Source: Actinidia chinensis (taxonomy: Eukaryota > Streptophyta > Magnoliopsida > Ericales > Actinidiaceae). Taken from it: 17,388 nucleotides of DNA. Numbering within the stretch: the first letter of the stretch is position 1; every line of letters starts with the position of its first letter. Shown here one piece after another: positions 1 to 9,009 of this stretch. A program made the position numbers and the translations under genes. The stretch is taken from NCBI GenBank assembly GCA_009663005.1, contig VIGQ01000507.1:1-17388 (forward strand). The letters are read 5' to 3'. A model generated the notes under the pieces. It saw nothing but the letters and a program-made list of their open reading frames with translations. It was not told the DNA's origin and searched no databases.

Positions 1-345
1 TGGACGTACTTGCTTGTATGGAAGCGGAAGGAAAGAGTGTCTTTTTCAGATAGTAGAGCCGGTTCTCAACACTATTGTCATGTACTTATTCTCGAGTTTG
101 TCCTATAAACTCCTTTGCTGAGGTCTTTTTCATACAAAATACTTTGGTCTTGGCAAGACAAAAGTCTGATAGTACCGCAAGCTTTCCGGCAATTAGTTTG
201 CCCAATCCTTCTCTGATATGTCAATCGAAATTAGCCTTAGAGTAAATCCAACTCCTGTTGAATGAGAACACCAAAACTTCGCATTGCACATGCCGAAGTT
301 ATTTGTCCCATCAACATTGTTCCACTTCAAATTGGCATTGGACAT
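1..345 (-). pseudogene. Ty1/copia-type gag remnant, 5' part, frame-broken
   Basis: Read on the minus strand, an ATG at 345 opens a frame beginning MSNANLKWNNVDGTNNFGM, which matches the start of plant copia Gag proteins of the UBN2 type (DGTNNFGMWQ-like motif). Continuing leftwards, but in more than one frame, are SEKDWA, KYFV, TSAKE and SVENRLYYLKK. These fall in the order expected for the same Gag region (acidic linker, then the segment before the polymerising helices). The first frame stops (TAA) after roughly 58 codons, and the later motifs need frame shifts, so the copy is dead or carries sequencing indels. Gag would form the virus-like particle of the element. The piece runs off the left edge, so pol and the other LTR, if present, lie outside. 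The LTR and primer-binding site at 1203-1667 lie upstream in the same orientation. The family assignment comes from remembered motifs, not a search. Confidence 0.72.
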
Positions 346-524
346 CGTATCCTATGCCAGAGCTACGGAACTGTAGTGGTTATTTATTTCTTCTGCCATC
401 AAAATAATTAACTCCACCCAAACGATATATGAATTAAATAGCAAATTCTGACCCACACGATGAGTCCGGAATGCAAAGAAAAAGAGGACAAACATTAAAA
501 AGGGCTCTAAACGAACAAATCAGA

Positions 525-848
525 AAATTTCAGGGCCAAGTTATCAAAATCCGAAATCTGAGGATCCAATTTGTCTAAAATCCACAATCTGAGGGTCAAA
601 TTCAATTTTCCAGAAAATAGCAGGACCACAGTTGTAATTTTCAGTAAATCCAGGGACTAAAATGTAATTTCAGAAATTTTTAGGGACCCCAATTATAATT
701 TCGAAAGTTTAGGGACCAAACTGGAATTTTCCCAAAGTCAGGGACCAATCAATGTATTTACGAAACTTTGGACCAAAATATAATTTACGAAACTTCAGGG
801 GCCAAAAAGGTAATTACCATAAATTCAGGGACTGAACTGTAATTTACG
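525..848. repeat. Imperfect minisatellite, about 30-37 bp period
   Basis: About ten degenerate units of the form AGGGACCAAAATGTAATTT plus a short ACGAAACTTC-like spacer follow one another. The units vary in length and sequence, with the best-kept ones between about 640 and 848. The array lies between the copia gag start and the primer-binding site, so it occupies the untranslated leader of that element. On the element's sense strand it reads as repeats of AAATTACA..TTGGTCCCT. No reading frame is conserved across units. Confidence 0.75.
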
Positions 849-1202
849 GAAGGAATTTCTTGAGATGGAATATTCCGTGATGATGGACCGTGAGCAGAGG
901 CTGACCAAGCGCTGCGGGGCTGAGGCCCTGGGCAGACGACGATGCCGCAAGCAGAGGGGGGCGCGAGTGGGAGCGTGAAGGGAAGGAAGTTTTTTGCCTG
1001 TACCAGCGTGAAAAAGCTGACAGCGGTGGAAGATTGGATGGAAAGAGGTTGTATTGACGCGCCGGACACTGATTGGGCGAGTGTGCTTCGTGTTGAGGTT
1101 CCGATGCGACTGTTTTTGCTTCTGGTGCTTCGTCTCGAACGAGCGAAAAGATTGTGTGATCAGAAATCGATTTTAGAGCACTTTACGGAGTCCGAAATTC
1201 GA
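849..1202 (-). other. Copia leader segment, GC-rich
   Basis: This stretch lies between the primer-binding site and the minisatellite and is clearly more GC-rich than the rest of the window. Two antisense open frames overlap in it (785-1069 minus and 942-1277 plus). The plus-strand one runs through the primer-binding site into the LTR, which argues against a real gene. I read it as untranslated leader of the minus-strand retrotransposon and see no protein motif in either frame. Confidence 0.45.
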
Positions 1203-1218
1203 CCTGGCTCTGATACCA
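1203..1218 (-). other. Retrotransposon primer-binding site (initiator tRNA-Met)
   Basis: The minus strand reads TGGTATCAGAGCCAGG, the standard plant LTR-retrotransposon primer-binding site complementary to the 3' end of initiator methionyl-tRNA, where minus-strand DNA synthesis starts. It sits about five bases from a TG that would be the inner edge of the LTR, in the orientation that places gag downstream on the minus strand. Confidence 0.85.
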
Positions 1219-1223
1219 ATTTT

Positions 1224-1667
1224 TGTGCCGTTTTTAAAATCAGATCCATAATAAGTACAACAATAATAAAAGATTAACTCACGCACCACTAACACAATGA
1301 TTTACGAGGTTCTGGCAAGAGTGCTACGTCCCGGTGACAGAGTTTACTATTATGGAGAAACCGATACAATCACAGTTTCTCTTCAAACAGAAAAGAGAGA
1401 AGAAAATCAACCAAAATAAAATTAAACTACGCTTCTAAATTTCATTACTCCTATATTCTGGGACTTGTATTCCCTTGTATAGGCCAAAGTGATGAGAATT
1501 CAAATCCAACAAGGAATTTGAATTTAATCCAAAAAAGAAGTGAAGCCAATCAAACAAAAGAGTTGAAACCAATCAAGATTGAAGAGTTTGAAAGCCAATC
1601 CACGCAAATTTCTCATGTTTGGGTTCTGATGTGGTGAACTTACTAGCGGCCGACGATGGAATGGACA
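1224..1667 (-). mobile_element. Copia LTR (outer boundary approximate)
   Basis: The inner edge is fixed by the adjacent primer-binding site: on the plus strand the LTR would start TGTGCC at 1224. A candidate outer edge is the ACA at 1665-1667, giving about 444 bp with short TG...CA ends, but I cannot confirm it without the partner LTR. The stretch around 1300-1345 (TTTACGAGGTTCTGGCAAG, then CTACGTCCCGGTGACAG) resembles wording often seen in plant copia LTRs. The LTR would supply promoter and polyadenylation signals for the minus-strand element. No matching second LTR occurs in the window. Confidence 0.6.
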
Positions 1668-1846
1668 TTAGTAAGGGTAGAAAATTGCTTATCGAGGGGG
1701 GACCAAAAAAGCATATATACAAATAAGAAGAATGAGAATATTATTCCACTCAAACATTCCGCCATCCTACAGAATCCATAGACAAAAGAAACAGCAAGAA
1801 GGAGGAGTATGACGAAGGACATTTATACAGGTGCCCATATAAAGTT

Positions 1847-2213
1847 GGGTTAAATACACTGACCCCCTGAGATTTTGAGTAATAAACAAACAAGTAGCCC
1901 TGATATTTGAGGAAAATTACAATACACCTCCCCCTGAGGTTTGAAACTTGTAAACAGATTCTCTCACTTTTATATTGAAACACTCTGCGGTTATGAATTA
2001 ATAACACACAACAACCCATGATAAAGTTATTTATTTTTTCTTTTTGATAAATGATGTTGATAATTTTGACGTCAGGGTTGCTTGGTATTAACCCGGATTT
2101 CAGGGGTGCGTGGTCAATGAAAAATGGGAAGGAATGTGTGACAAGTTTCAAACCTTAGGGGAGGTGGTTATTGTAATTTTCAACATCAGACCAGTACTTT
2201 GTATTATTTACCC
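1847..2213. mobile_element. MULE-type inverted-repeat MITE, 367 bp
   Basis: The left end reads GGGTTAAATACACTGACCCC and the right end, reverse-complemented, GGGTAAATAATACAAAGTAC. The inverted similarity continues inwards for more than 100 bp: left AAAATTACAATACACCTCCC and GGTTTGAAACTTGT, right arm AAAATTACAATAACCACCTC and GGTTTGAAACTTGT. It is flanked by TATAAAGTT (1838-1846) and TATAAATTA (2214-2222), which agree at 7 of 9 positions. A 9-bp target duplication plus long terminal inverted repeats is the signature of non-autonomous Mutator-like elements. No transposase is encoded, and the open frame on the minus strand here (1750-2151) crosses the element edge and is not credible. Confidence 0.8.
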
Positions 2214-2222
2214 TATAAATTA

Positions 2223-3374
2223 ATAGTTTGGCTTGGTTATTGCTTAAGCCTCTGTTTTTGCCAACTTGGGTTGTACAGGTGGTTGGGAGGTTTGGTTGGA
2301 ATTTGATTTCGTTTGCTTATCAAAAAAAATAATAAATGCACACCATACAAACAATCCTTCAGAACCAGTGTCCTTCATGCAAACATTTATATTTTTGGAA
2401 AACTATTCATCGAGTTCCATCAAACAAAATTCACATGGACTGATGATCAAAATTTATCAATGTGGAATCTTGGCGCGCCATTCAAGGGATGCAGTTAAAA
2501 AGGGAAACTTGTAATTTAATCAATGTGTTGTCGTGGCATTAACATAAGTTGTTGTGGCATTATCACCCTGCTAAAAAAATGCACAAGACAAGACGTATTA
2601 AGGTGCATTAATAACTTATAAAAGGTATTAAAATCAATAACTTACTTTTATGATGTCATAAAATGTTATTGGAATACCCAATAAATATATATAATATGAA
2701 AGCCTAGACCTGTTAAAATATTTCTATTTCTTTTAAAAATGTTGAGTAGTTGTTTTTAAATTTAGGTTTTATAGTATTTTTTTATATTTAGAACTTTCTG
2801 TATTATGATAAACTAGAAATGTGTATAATTTTGATCAAAAGATGAAAAACTATTTTAAAAGACAACCAAAAATAACAAAAAATAAAAAAAAAGCAACTAA
2901 GATAACTCAAAAAAAGCTAGCCCAAATGGTTAACATTATAAACGTCCACTTGAGGGCAATGATATCCAAAGTAGTTATTTAGTATCGGTACCGACGATTG
3001 GTATATGTCGGGTATTATGAGCGATATAAAATATAGAGTTAATCGTACCATTTTTATCAGGGTTCAAAGATGAAAACTTTGATCATTAGAACTAAAATTG
3101 AAAATATTTATTATATGATACATTTTTCTTAACCAAAATTTTAAAATTATAAATTTGCACCCTAAATTAGATGATTTGCATCCCATTAATATATTTATAT
3201 ACTATGAAAATAGGTTGTGTTATTTGTGAATGTAGGTCTTTTATTATTTACTTTGTAATTAGAATATTATAACTTAATTTGCTCGTCAAGTGTTTATACT
3301 TTTTTCTGTTTAATTAGGAGTCTCGATTTATATTCGCACTTTAAAATTAGAATCATGAATTCGTCCATCTTTGC
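2223..3374. other. AT-rich non-coding stretch, no gene seen
   Basis: The two small overlapping open frames at 2266-2514 carry no motif. The segment near 2270-2330 is G/T-rich and ends in an A-run (ATCAAAAAAAATAATAAATG), which could be the 3' tail of an old non-LTR element, but nothing else supports that. From 2500 to 3370 the sequence is AT-rich with poly-A/T runs, and I recognise neither genes nor repeats with confidence. Confidence 0.5.
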
Positions 3375-3789
3375 CCCCTATTTGGCCTAGGCCTTTGAGA
3401 TTTTTTAGCTGTTTATTTTTGAGTTTTTTTTGTTTTTAGTGAATTTTTTCTCATCATTTGATAATTTGCTTTTTAATTTTTCGATATCTTAATGCGAAAC
3501 AGTCTAAAATTGTAAAAAAATCTCAGATCTAAAATTCACGAAAATAAAATCAGACACAGACAAAAAAATTTAATTTTTACCGAAAAAAAATAAGCCTTTT
3601 TTTTTATCTTTAATAGTTTTTTTATCTAATTTGAATAAAAATTTTAAACTTTATGATTGCTCTCGTTAAGAAGAACGAGAAAAGTATATAAAATTTAATT
3701 AGATGTTGAAAAAAAAAATACTAAAGGAAAAAAAATTAAAAACCAAAGCAACTAAAAAATTTGCGCCAAAAGGCCTCAAGCTTGTTGGG
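3375..3789. mobile_element. Foldback/MITE-like inverted-repeat element
   Basis: The left arm from about 3376 (CCCTATTTGGCCTAGGCCTT, then GAGATTTTTTAGCTG) is mirrored by the right arm ending at 3789, whose reverse complement reads CCCAACAAGCTTGAGGCCTT and then TTTTTTAGTTGC. The inverted similarity extends roughly 90 bp into each side through AT-rich sequence. The GC-rich tips and AT-rich core resemble small hAT-type MITEs. I could not find a convincing target-site duplication, so the superfamily and the exact ends are uncertain. Confidence 0.55.
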
Positions 3790-3814
3790 AATATGTTTTT
3801 TAGGAGATTTTTCC

Positions 3815-4048
3815 TAAGAATCTCACTTTTTCTTTTTGGACTGTTTGGCCGTTAGATAATATTTGGAGGAATGTTGGTTTATCAAATAGACGGGTTAGTT
3901 ATTTAGTTTTAAGTATACCGATTCATTCATTTGTTAAAAACAACTTGATTTGGTTTTGTATTTAATATGTACTATGAACCTGATATTTCTTTTGATAACC
4001 CCAATACAGGAGTAAGAGATGAACGGCTTCGACCGTCGATGTGGACTC
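3815..4048 (+). repeat. M0: isolated, deleted copy of the central module
   Basis: The start (AATCTCAC..TTTTTGGACTGTTTGGCCG) matches the heads of modules A-D. After about 30 bases it jumps to the module's distal part: AAATAGACGGGTTAG, a GATTCATTCATTTGTTAAAA stretch, then TGAACCTGATATTTCTTTTG, CAATACAGG and GAGATGAACGG..GATGTGG, all collinear with 8663-8820 in module B. The Stowaway block and the left arm of the hairpin are missing, so this is an old, internally deleted copy about 2.5 kb upstream of the array. Confidence 0.65.
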
Positions 4049-5261
4049 ATGATATAATTAAAAATAATATTCACTGAGATGATTAAATAAATATTATTAA
4101 AACATAATAATAAAATTTAGACACGTGGACCTATAATTCTCAACAAGGCCAAAGGAAATGATTAGTTATTATAAATATCCATTTACACATAACTAGATTA
4201 CTATAAAATTTTTATTGTAGCTGATAGGTTCCCCAGAAATCCATTTAAAAAAAATTAGGGATGCAAGTGACTTTTATAAAGGTTTAGATTTTTTGTTAGT
4301 TTATAATTTTTTTTTTTATTTTCTAGAGATTAATTATTCTGGGAATATGCGTTATTTAGTTCCCATATATAAAATACGAAGATTGACAAAGGTAAAAGTT
4401 TTGAATTCAAATATATATTTCTAAGATATTTTTTCCCAAAATTTTGAAAACATTTTATCCATTTGATATTTTCTCAGATTGCAAAATTGATTATGTTCTC
4501 AATTTTAATTATGATGGAGTCTTACAAATTGATTTATCTTATCAAATTAACATATTCTCAATTTTTAAAGTTGAGCTTTAAAAAATTCTCACAATGGATA
4601 GGGAATAGTTTATTCTTTTTTTTTTTAAATTGAATAGTGATAATTTTCCACTGGTTATTGAAATTAACATGAATTCTCTCAATATAGATTTTACATTATT
4701 CAGATATTTTCTAATTTCTTAATAACTTTGTAATAGATTATATGCACAATTCTCAATTGTTCTTGAGAAAACTTGAAAATTTTATAATTTTTAATTTTAT
4801 TATTATTGATGACTTGACTGATGAATTGATTGTGTCTTGTTTTGATTGTGAGAAAAATAAATTATTAAATAGTAATAAATTTTTATTAGTTGTAAGAATT
4901 GATATGATAATTAAAGTTCACCAACTGATATTTTAGGGTAGAAACTTGAATAATGAACTTCTGGAATACAAGTTCAGACAATGATTTTAAGTTTGGTATA
5001 TTTTAATTGATGAAGCGAAACAATGCCCAAAAAATAATACTTACTTGCTCTTAAAGCCCAATGTTGAATTGAAATACGGAGGGTGTTTGAAAACTTATGT
5101 TAAAATTAAGGGTGTAAATTTCCCTAACTCCATTGCTTAGGTTTGAATTTTTTTTACTGACTTCTTTGTACATTGTAAAATTATAAAACTTCGTGCTTTG
5201 AAAATAAAGACAAATTCTCTCTTCTGTTAAGTTGAGGGCCAAAACGGTGTTAATATATAAA
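4049..5261. other. AT-rich non-coding stretch, no gene seen
   Basis: Sequence is strongly AT-rich. Between about 4450 and 4760 a short theme (TTCTCA followed by an AT-rich stretch such as AAATTGATTA) recurs at irregular spacing, perhaps a decayed tandem repeat. The small open frames at 4742-4936 and 5051-5242 (minus) show only low-complexity composition. I can support no gene, RNA or complete mobile element. Confidence 0.5.
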
Positions 5262-5592
5262 CGGTCTTATTCTAAAAACGGCCTAGGGGGGTGCCTAGGG
5301 CAGGCCTCCCCCTGCACCTCGATTGCGGCTTCTTTTAGATACATAATTTTTAATTTTATGTATTTAGTGATCTAAATTGTTTTTCTATCGTCTATTAGTA
5401 TTATTAACATTAAATATTTGGAACTCTACATGTTGAATACTATGTTGTATTAGAATTTGCTATTTGGTCATTTATTATATTTTTAATAAATAATTAAGTA
5501 TCTAAATAAATAAATAAATAATAAAAAAAAATGCACAGGCCTGGCGCTAAAGCCCCGGCGCTGCTTACTGCCTGCGCTTTTAGGAAACACTG
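5262..5592. mobile_element. hAT-like MITE with GC-rich ends, 331 bp
   Basis: The right end, reverse-complemented, begins CAGTGTTTCCTAAAAGCGCA, a typical hAT terminus. The left end reads CGGTCTTATTCTAAAAACGG. Both arms continue into GC-rich, partly palindromic sequence (CCTAGGGGGGTGCCTAGGG on the left, GGCCTGGCGCTAAAGCCCC on the right) around an AT-rich core of about 200 bp, with AAATAAATAAATAAAT before the right arm. Candidate 8-bp flanks (TATATAAA left, ATAAAAGG right) share only ATAAA, so the target duplication is weak. No coding capacity. Confidence 0.6.
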
Positions 5593-5598
5593 ATAAAA

Positions 5599-5945
5599 GG
5601 TTAAATTCACAACCTCCCCAAAGTTTGATCAAATTGCATGGGACCTCTCTATATTTGGTAAGTAAACGTTTATATAGTTTCAGAAAGAATGGATGTCTAT
5701 ATAATTTTACAAAAACTTATAGGGAAGCAAGGTTTGTACAATTTGATCAAATTTAGGAAAAAATAGTGAAAAGTTACTTTTAAATATTAACGTTGTTTGG
5801 CTCATATTAACGGAAGTGTGATGTGGAATGATGAAAATTTGTATATTATTTTTAAAAGTAGGGAGGGGTTTTTATAATTTTATAATCTACATGGGAGTTT
5901 GTATATTTGTCCAATCCTCAGGAAAGGTTAGTGTGACAATTTATC
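5599..5945. mobile_element. MULE-like inverted-repeat element
   Basis: The left end GGTTAAATTCACAACCTCCC, then AAAGTTTGATCAAATT, is mirrored by the right end, whose reverse complement starts GATAAATTGTCACACTAACC and continues with GAGGATTGGACAAAT. Arms of about 50 bp or more resemble those of the elements at 1847-2213 and 11777-12486 (GGGTAAAT..CAC..ACC..CCC theme). ATAAAA precedes the left end and follows the right end, a possible partial target duplication. It starts seven bases after the preceding hAT-like element. The plus-strand frame at 5828-6061 crosses its right edge and is not considered a gene. Confidence 0.55.
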
Positions 5946-6969
5946 ATAAAATTAATTTTCAAAAAATAGAAGTGAAAAGCATAAAAATGGAGCTAAAATT
6001 GTGGATAAATACTCTGACACAAATTCCAAAACAAAAAAAAAGTAGAAGTTTTTACCATTAAAGCAACAACATTTAGTGTGCACCAACAAAATCATTATTT
6101 AAGATAAAATTTAGGGTAGCATAAATTAATAATTGTTGACTTATTTTCTAGGTTTTAGGCTAGCATTATGACTTTAATCTTTTTTTTATCGCTGTTAATT
6201 TCTTATTTCTCTGGTAGTATTTATTTTTGAATTAATAAAAATTATTTATTGATAAAAAGCGAATAAAGAAAATAAAATTCTATTTCCCTTTAAAATGTAT
6301 TTCAACGATTTTTTTTTTTAATTCTTACCTGTATTCAAAATTTCAAATAGAAAAAACACGTTCGTGTATATGCCGAATTACTAAGATTTATAATTTTTGC
6401 AAATAAATGGACTCCCACTTTGACGCATGAAAAGGGAGACATTTTTCAATCGCATGTGGAATCGTACATAAGTTATAAATGACGTTCGGCTTGGGATCAT
6501 GGATAAATGAAAGGGAAGATGCATGAAAGTGTACAAGGAAAATATATTCGAGCTTTTGTGGGTCAATATGACAATAATGGATTCGCTACTTGCAAGCAAT
6601 CTGAAACCATAGAAACTGAAATAAAAGAAATCTCATGTTTTTTTTTCGGCCTGTTTGGCCGTTTTGACGAACATATTATTACCTTTATTTGTATTGTTTG
6701 TTTTTTTAATTTTATCTTTGTAATGATTATATTTAACTTTTTATTTAGTTAAAATATTATATAAATCATATATTAAGACTAGAAAAAGAAAATAATTCAT
6801 ATTTTATTTATTGACTTGTATAAAATTACACAAACACCATAACATAATGGTACGTCCAATTAGTAAATCGAAAGAGTCCTATCGGTGAATGCAAATGTCT
6901 TATCTAGTTTTTTATTATATGGCAACTACTAGAGGCCTTTCCACAGCTGATGAGGAGTAAGCTCAACTC

Positions 6970-7186
6970 GGCTCCATTTGGTATGCATAAAATAAAGTTT
7001 TTTTAAACTTACTATCAAAAATCAAGATTTTTTTGGATTTTTTGCTTTTGTGGACTTATTTTAGGCCTAAAACGAAGCAAAGAATAAAAATAGAAAAGAA
7101 AAAAATCAGCTCTAATTGACTTTTTTGCTTATTTTAAACAAAAAGGAAGAAGCAAACTGAAAAAATCTGATGTTCCAAACGGAGCC
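6970..7186. mobile_element. hAT-type MITE, 217 bp, unit 1 only
   Basis: Terminal inverted repeats GGCTCCATTTGGTA and (reverse complement of the right end) GGCTCCGTTTGGAACATC are clear, with an A/T-rich core containing inverted AGCAAA / TTTGCTT stretches. It is flanked by TCAACTC (6963-6969) and TCAACTG (7187-7193), a near-perfect 7-8 bp target duplication. The corresponding place in module C (around 10375-10382, GCAACTCAAACTAC) has no insert, so the element moved in after the duplication, or was lost precisely from C. Non-autonomous; no open frame of note. Confidence 0.82.
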
Positions 7187-7270
7187 TCAACTGCGACTAT
7201 TGGCAGGAATTAGTTCTCCCTTTACAACACCCTCATATCCTCATATCCTTTGATAGGCTCTTACTCTGAG

Positions 7271-7412
7271 ATACATTGATAGTTCTTAGATCATTCATCT
7301 TAAAAGTTTTATCGAACATTTATAATTCAAAAAAAACTATATTTATTTTATAAAATAGCCGGATGATCTTCCATTATAAACTTGCAAGATGAGGTCTAAA
7401 CTATCAATGTAT
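7271..7412 (+). repeat. Inverted repeat (hairpin-forming), module A
   Basis: The left arm from 7271 (ATACATTGATAGTT..) and right arm 7361-7412 (GGATGATCTTCC..ACTATCAATGTAT) are reverse complements over about 50 bases with a few mismatches and gaps. The roughly 50-base AT-rich loop holds TTTATAATTC and TATTTTATAAAATAG. The same arrangement recurs in module C. In B (8548-8600) and D (12631-12682) the left arm is kept but the right arm has decayed. It could be the relic of a small foldback element or a source of hairpin RNA. Confidence 0.68.
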
Positions 7413-7859
7413 TTAATTTCTGATACTATATTGCCTTCTAAAGAACCCCAGTCAAGGCGTAGGGAATGTAAGGTTTTGATTATCTATGTGGTTGAATTCC
7501 ACCCACAAAGGAAAAATCTCTACAAAATTTTAAAAAAACAGCAACAACGCTACAGAAAATATTCTCGTCTTACTTCGAGCCAATCCTAAAAATTCAGATT
7601 TAAATACACATCTACACATCCTCTCTTCAATATGGTAATGAAGACAGGTAAGCAACACAAAAGTACCATGGGCCTATTCACAAAACACCAGTGGGACCAA
7701 CATGCTCAAACCATTGCAACTTGCAAGGGTCGACGCTAAATTGATTTGCTTTAAAACCCCACCGACAGGCACTCTTCCCTATAAATTACCACATAATAAA
7801 TTTTGCCAAAGCTATTCTTATAGAAATCTTTCAAAGCTTTTGGGTTAATATGTGATTCC

Positions 7860-7865
7860 CACGTG
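7860..7865. promoter_or_regulatory. G-box CACGTG in module A
   Basis: A palindromic CACGTG (bZIP/bHLH core) followed by TTTACACCC, conserved in sequence context with CACGTGTTTATAAACCCC in module C at 10940. Function is not shown; a six-base motif is common by chance, but retention in both copies is suggestive. Confidence 0.35.
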
Positions 7866-8065
7866 TTTACACCCTGATGGATGGCACGTTTTTTTTTTGG
7901 CCTGTTTGGCCGTTTTGGACGAATGTTTTTCATAACGGTTTGTTATTGTCCCGTTTTGAGGGGGTTGTAAAAAAAAAATTACATGTTTCTATAACTACCT
8001 CAAACAACATACAGATTTTTTTTTTTTTTTTTTTTCTACTTTTATTCAAAAAGTTGAAAAACTTA

Positions 8066-8326
8066 TCCCTCCGTCTCATGTTGAAGTTTCTTTTTTAAAA
8101 ATTTAACGTTTTAAATAAACGTAATTATTAATTTTATTTTGTATTGCCTTTTCAATTTTATCTCTGCAATGATTACATTTGACTTTTTATTTTGATTAAA
8201 ATATTATGTAAATAAATATTAAAAAAGTAAACATATGGTATATTTATTTATTATTGACTTTATACTAGGATATATATTTTGAAATATTTAAAAATAAAAT
8301 AGTGGTACTTCAATATGAGATCGGAG
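8066..8326. mobile_element. Stowaway-type (Tc1/mariner) MITE, module B
   Basis: The left terminus TCCCTCCGTCTCATGTTGAA and the right terminus (reverse complement CTCCGATCTCATATTGAAGT) match each other and the canonical plant Stowaway end CTCCCTCCGTCCCA. TA dinucleotides flank both ends (8064-8065 and 8327-8328), the expected target duplication. The AT-rich interior with TTTATCTCTGCAATGATTAC is also found in A, C and D. No coding capacity. Confidence 0.8.
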
Positions 8327-8981
8327 TAATTTTTTTAGCCAATTCCAGAATGGCGTAAATAGTAGCTAACAGCAATTGTCGTTAGTACACAAATGAAATA
8401 TCAAACGTCTTTTATCACGCTAACTTTTAAATGTCGGTCCACCGCAGCTGGCTAGGAACTAGCGGCTCAAATAACGGCATTTGTAGGAATTGGGTTCCCC
8501 TAGATGCTTCATCTCCCCATATCCTTTTATAGGCTCTTACTTTGAGCATACATTGATGATCTAGACCTTTATCTTGTAAACTTATAATGAAAATCATCTG
8601 TGCAAAACAATAGCCTCATTGAACAGTTATAAATACAAAAAATTGTATTTTGTTTTATAAAATAGACGGTTTAGCTTTCAATTATACTGATCATTCATTT
8701 TTGTAAAATAACTTTGAGTTATTTATGTATTTATAAATGTCCGATGAACCTGATATTTCTTAAGAAGAATCTCCAATACAAAGCGTATGAGATGAACGGT
8801 TTTGATCAACTATGTGGGATTGAAATCCAACAAAAGGGATTGGAGCAATGAAATGTGGAGGGGAGCTCATCCCATTTGCAACTTGCAAGGGACCCACCGT
8901 GAATTGAAGTTTGGCTGTTAAAACACCAACCAAAATGCACCTTCCTAGAAATTAACACATTAGAAAATCTTGCAAGCTATG

Positions 8982-8991
8982 TCTATATATT
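8982..8991 (+). promoter_or_regulatory. TATA box upstream of E1
   Basis: TCTATATATT in the context AGCTATG..TTCAC is conserved at the same place in module D (13062-13071), directly upstream of an exon-like block in both. A transcription start would be expected about 30 bases downstream, near 9015-9025. Module A has only a degenerate version here, and E3 lacks it. No expression evidence is available from sequence alone. Confidence 0.5.
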
Positions 8992-9009
8992 CACATGAAT
9001 ATGCAAATA

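Larger units (their letters stand above)
6603..7886 (+). repeat. Module A: promoter-like repeat, older type
   Basis: The head AGAAACTGAAATAAAAGAAA, TCTCA, T-run, GGCCTGTTTGGCCG is followed by a Stowaway-derived AT-rich stretch lacking its left terminus, TGCAAATGTCTTATCTAG, a MITE, the hairpin at 7271-7412, and a distal block matching B (AGAAATTAC-like, CCAAAGCTAT, with a degenerate TATA-like TTCTTATAGAAA). It ends with a G-box and CCCTGATGGATGGCACG. Module C is its counterpart in unit 2, and B/D are more distant relatives. Unlike B and D, A is followed by another module, not by an exon-like block. The frame at 7389-7589 is inside the hairpin/distal block and has no support as a gene. Confidence 0.7.

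Noticed and set aside
455..485. CGATGAGTCCGG..GCAAAG looks slightly like a hammerhead ribozyme core
   Set aside because: The required CUGAUGA and CGAAA core elements are not both present and no supporting stems are seen.
785..1277. Overlapping antisense open frames (94 and 111 codons) near the left edge
   Set aside because: They overlap on opposite strands in the copia leader, and the plus-strand one runs through the primer-binding site and LTR; no protein motif is present.
1750..2151. 133-codon minus-strand open frame, the longest in the window
   Set aside because: It crosses the left edge of the MULE-type inverted-repeat element and reads through its repeat arm; composition follows the repeat and no motif is seen.
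2921..2990. TAGCCCAAATGG resembles a Pol III A-box, suggesting a tRNA or SINE
   Set aside because: No B-box at proper spacing, no cloverleaf pairing and no A-tail with duplication nearby.
7877..8098. Open frame across the head of module B
   Set aside because: It passes through a T-run and into a Stowaway terminus and is not open in modules A, C or D.
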